From assembly GCF_000499285.1 (NCBI RefSeq), contig NZ_AWUN01000001.1, forward strand, positions 248,001 through 312,000: a stretch of DNA of 64,000 bases, written 5' to 3'. Origin of the DNA: Bifidobacterium sp. 7101. Its GTDB lineage: Bacteria > Actinomycetota > Actinomycetes > Actinomycetales > Bifidobacteriaceae. Shown one piece after another: positions 61,886 to 64,000 of this stretch; the first letter of the stretch is position 1; the number at the start of each line of letters is the position of its first letter. The notes beneath the pieces are model-generated. The model was not told the origin of the DNA and ran no database searches. It saw only the letters and a list, made by a program, of their open reading frames with translations. A program made the position numbers and the translations under genes.

Positions 61886-63892
61886 ATGCACATGCAACGA
61901 GATAATGAAGGGATAAGGCTCCCTAAGCTTTTAGGCTTGGCGGTTGCCGGAGCGACGCTCCTGGCGGGCATGGTCGTTTTGCCTGCCACCCACGCTTCAG
62001 CCGATGAGACCTATGGATATAATGCCGAAGATGACTTCAGGCCGGGTCCACTGCAATCAACAGTGAATCCTAAGCTGACAGTCACCAAGTACCTGTCGTT
62101 GGTTCAGGGGTACAGCCCCACGGGTTCCTCTAAAGATGCTGACGTTTTGAGTTCGAAGGCGGACCTGGTTCCCGCTAAGGATGTCACTTTCAATGTCTTG
62201 GATGTCGAGTCTACGTCAGGTAATTTGGCTGACATTGATCCTTTGACTCCTACTACATATAGTGTCCAGAAAACGTATGCTGGTGTGACTGATGGCCAAG
62301 GTGTAATCACTAAGTGGTACCCGGCCGGTGATGGAGGAGCTATGCCGGCTAAGGGTACGGCAGAAGCCACCTTCCCGGCAGGAGCCAACCATTGGTACAT
62401 CCTGCAGGAAAATCGTGACAAGTCGTGGGCTTTTAACAAGGATAATCCAAACAAGATTGATTCTTCGAAGTATGCAGACGCGGCACCCTCGTTCTTCGGC
62501 CTGCCCTATGCAGCCACTTCGCTCACTACCGACACTAATACTGCAAATAAGGTTCAAGGATATATCTATAATCTGCACCTGTATCCGAAGAACATGAACA
62601 CCACACAGTTCTCCAAGACCGTGCAGTCCGTCAAAGATTTGCAAGGTAACCCGAAGCCTCAGCGGACAGCTGTTGCCGGTGATACGGTTTCTTACAAGCT
62701 GTCGCAGAGGCTCTACAACGCTGGCAAGAAGACTCAGAATGATGGCAAGCTTGATGTTAGTGAATTACAGGGCGATAGCAAGGATCTGATTATTGTAGAT
62801 CGGATGTCGAGCTCCCTAAAGTTGGTTGGTAATTTCACTGTTAAGCTCGAATCCGATGGCACTACTCCTGACCCTGTAGATCTCACTAAGGATACGGATT
62901 ATACCGAGGCAACACCTGCTGAAAATCCTGATAGCCTGGTTACTGGTAAGAAGATGTTTGCAAATGATGTGCCAAGTAAAGACGTCTCTTATTATCAGTT
63001 CAACTTCTTCAAGGCTCTTGGCAAGGTACAGGGTTTCAATGCCCCATCCTTCCGGCTCAACATCTATTATGATGCCAAGGTCACCGCAAATGGTGATTCT
63101 ACCGGCACTGATGGTGTTGCCAACGATGCAGCTTCTGATTTCACCGAAAACCTTGATAGCAGCGGTACACACCAAGATCCTATTCCTGAACATACGAATT
63201 TGATCAACGGTGTCGTTGCCTTCGGTAATGTGAAGAATCAAGCATCGAAGTTTGAAGCTCTGCCTGGGTCTGAGTTCCGTCTGGTTAAGTCGCAATCCGA
63301 GTCAGACAAGTATCTTGCCTCCGATGGCAACTTCTATACCACTGCTGAGGAGCTGCCATCTGGTGTCGAGCTCTATAAGGCTACCGCTAACGACAAGGGT
63401 GTGGTAGCATTTGCTGCATTGCCTATCTTTGGCGCTGCAGCGAGTACACCAGCAAAGGCTGCTGGAGATCCTGGTAAGACGGTGCAAGCTGGTGATTGGT
63501 GGTTGCTCGAGACCAAGACTCCCAATGGCTGGCGTAGCCCTGGCTTCCCCTTCCAGAAGGTGACATTTAAGGATGCAGGTAAGACTGAGCAGGACATAGC
63601 ACAGCTGTATGGACCTCATGCCACGGTTCAGCCCGATTATTCTAAGCTGCTATTCGGCAAGTTCGGAAAGACACCCACGGATATCACGGCGGCCGGTGGC
63701 CAGGAGATAAAGTTCAATAATGTGCCAGTGGAAACTTATCTGATGCATTATGCAACTACTGATGGTGATTCACCATTAGCCCTGCCTCTGACTGGTGGTC
63801 GTGGCATCCTGCTGCTGCTGGTTGTCGGTGCCCTGATCATGGGTGGTGCCTTGTACGCCCGTAATCGGCGCAATAACGCCGCCCGGGCCTGA
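61886..63892 (+). CDS. LPXTG-anchored backbone pilin (SpaA/FimA type)
   Basis: This is the probable shaft subunit of a sortase-assembled pilus, 668 residues. A signal peptide ends near ATHASA. The pilin-motif-like LHLYPKN has Lys-235, the residue usually joined to the next subunit. The E-box WWLLETKTPNGW has Glu-542, which in family members supports an internal isopeptide bond. The end is LPLTG at 633-637, a hydrophobic helix and a basic tail. ATG at 61886 follows GAAGGGA; longer upstream frames are not used. Codon use is more AT-rich than in araA. A pilus sortase and tip protein are expected just past the right edge. Confidence 0.88.
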   Translation: MHMQRDNEGIRLPKLLGLAVAGATLLAGMVVLPATHASADETYGYNAEDDFRPGPLQSTVNPKLTVTKYLSLVQGYSPTGSSKDADVLSSKADLVPAKDVTFNVLDVESTSGNLADIDPLTPTTYSVQKTYAGVTDGQGVITKWYPAGDGGAMPAKGTAEATFPAGANHWYILQENRDKSWAFNKDNPNKIDSSKYADAAPSFFGLPYAATSLTTDTNTANKVQGYIYNLHLYPKNMNTTQFSKTVQSVKDLQGNPKPQRTAVAGDTVSYKLSQRLYNAGKKTQNDGKLDVSELQGDSKDLIIVDRMSSSLKLVGNFTVKLESDGTTPDPVDLTKDTDYTEATPAENPDSLVTGKKMFANDVPSKDVSYYQFNFFKALGKVQGFNAPSFRLNIYYDAKVTANGDSTGTDGVANDAASDFTENLDSSGTHQDPIPEHTNLINGVVAFGNVKNQASKFEALPGSEFRLVKSQSESDKYLASDGNFYTTAEELPSGVELYKATANDKGVVAFAALPIFGAAASTPAKAAGDPGKTVQAGDWWLLETKTPNGWRSPGFPFQKVTFKDAGKTEQDIAQLYGPHATVQPDYSKLLFGKFGKTPTDITAAGGQEIKFNNVPVETYLMHYATTDGDSPLALPLTGGRGILLLLVVGALIMGGALYARNRRNNAARA

Positions 63893-63931
63893 TGATCACG
63901 GTCACATCAAGAATCATGTGAGGTGACCCGA

Positions 63932-63967
63932 TGGCGGACGGTTCCTCCGTGAATCGTCCGCCATTTT
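63932..63967 (+). terminator. Terminator after the pilin gene
   Basis: TGGCGGACG (63932-63940) pairs perfectly with CGTCCGCCA (63955-63963), followed by TTTT. A leaky terminator here could make the shaft subunit more abundant than genes beyond the window. Confidence 0.85.
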
Positions 63968-64000
63968 CATACGGACCATTGAACTTCTACGGTCCGCACA

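Noticed and set aside
1-64000. CRISPR array or insertion sequence
   Set aside because: No set of short direct repeats with regular spacers and no transposase-like protein was found on either strand.

Overview
The window is a stretch of chromosome from a high-GC Gram-positive bacterium, most probably a Bifidobacterium. The evidence is the actinobacterial cluster coaD - sepIVA-like - DUF177 - rpmF - rnc, an S16 protein with an Ala/Lys/Glu-rich tail, the araBDA order behind a LacI-type regulator, a GH172 (DUF2961) glycosidase locus, and LPXTG surface proteins and pilins. The large paralogous surface proteins together with lutABC would fit an insect-gut (B. asteroides-like) lineage, but that species-level idea is inference.

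Region 1 (1-8.9 kb): the end of an MFS exporter, a DUF218 membrane protein, the lactate-oxidation operon lutABC with a strong terminator, and a leftward block ffh - EEP-family protein - rpsP - khpA - rimM. Region 2 (8.9-18.7 kb): two complete sugar ABC importers (lipoprotein plus two permeases, no ATPase). The first has two TTTGCAACGTTGCAAA-like operators and no adjacent regulator. The second is joined to a GH172 glycosidase and a convergent LacI regulator and has a clear promoter overlapped by LacI-type operators. Region 3 (18.7-34.6 kb): mostly housekeeping genes: cysS (carrying an apparent one-base frameshift), a class I amidotransferase, an ABC-F ATPase, an acetyltransferase, ilvBN, rnc/rpmF/DUF177/sepIVA-like/coaD, DUF3039, an aldo-keto reductase, pncB, a Pr6Pr-type membrane protein, rph and rdgB.

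Region 4 (34.6-51.2 kb) is the most striking part: five tandem, same-strand paralogues of about 970 residues. Each has a signal peptide, ten conserved cysteines, a highly conserved C-terminal half and an LPXTG-type sorting signal. Each is preceded by a conserved leader with a G5-G6 ribosome-binding site and a TTG start. The copies are mosaics of one another. A decayed tRNA-Leu/tRNA-Thr pair between copies 4 and 5 mirrors the intact tRNA-Leu(UAG)/tRNA-Thr(CGU) pair after copy 5, which suggests that a unit including the tRNAs was duplicated. I do not recognise the family; a set of cell-wall-anchored adhesins or ligand-binding proteins is the natural guess.

Region 5 (51.3-64 kb): manC, pgi, rplS with a structured leader, lepB, rnhB, a LacI regulator followed by the L-arabinose operon araB-araD-araA, and an LPXTG backbone pilin near the right edge. 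Cell-surface genes (the array, the pilin, and lepB for signal-peptide processing) and plant-sugar uptake and catabolism (two importers, GH172, araBDA) are the two functional themes.
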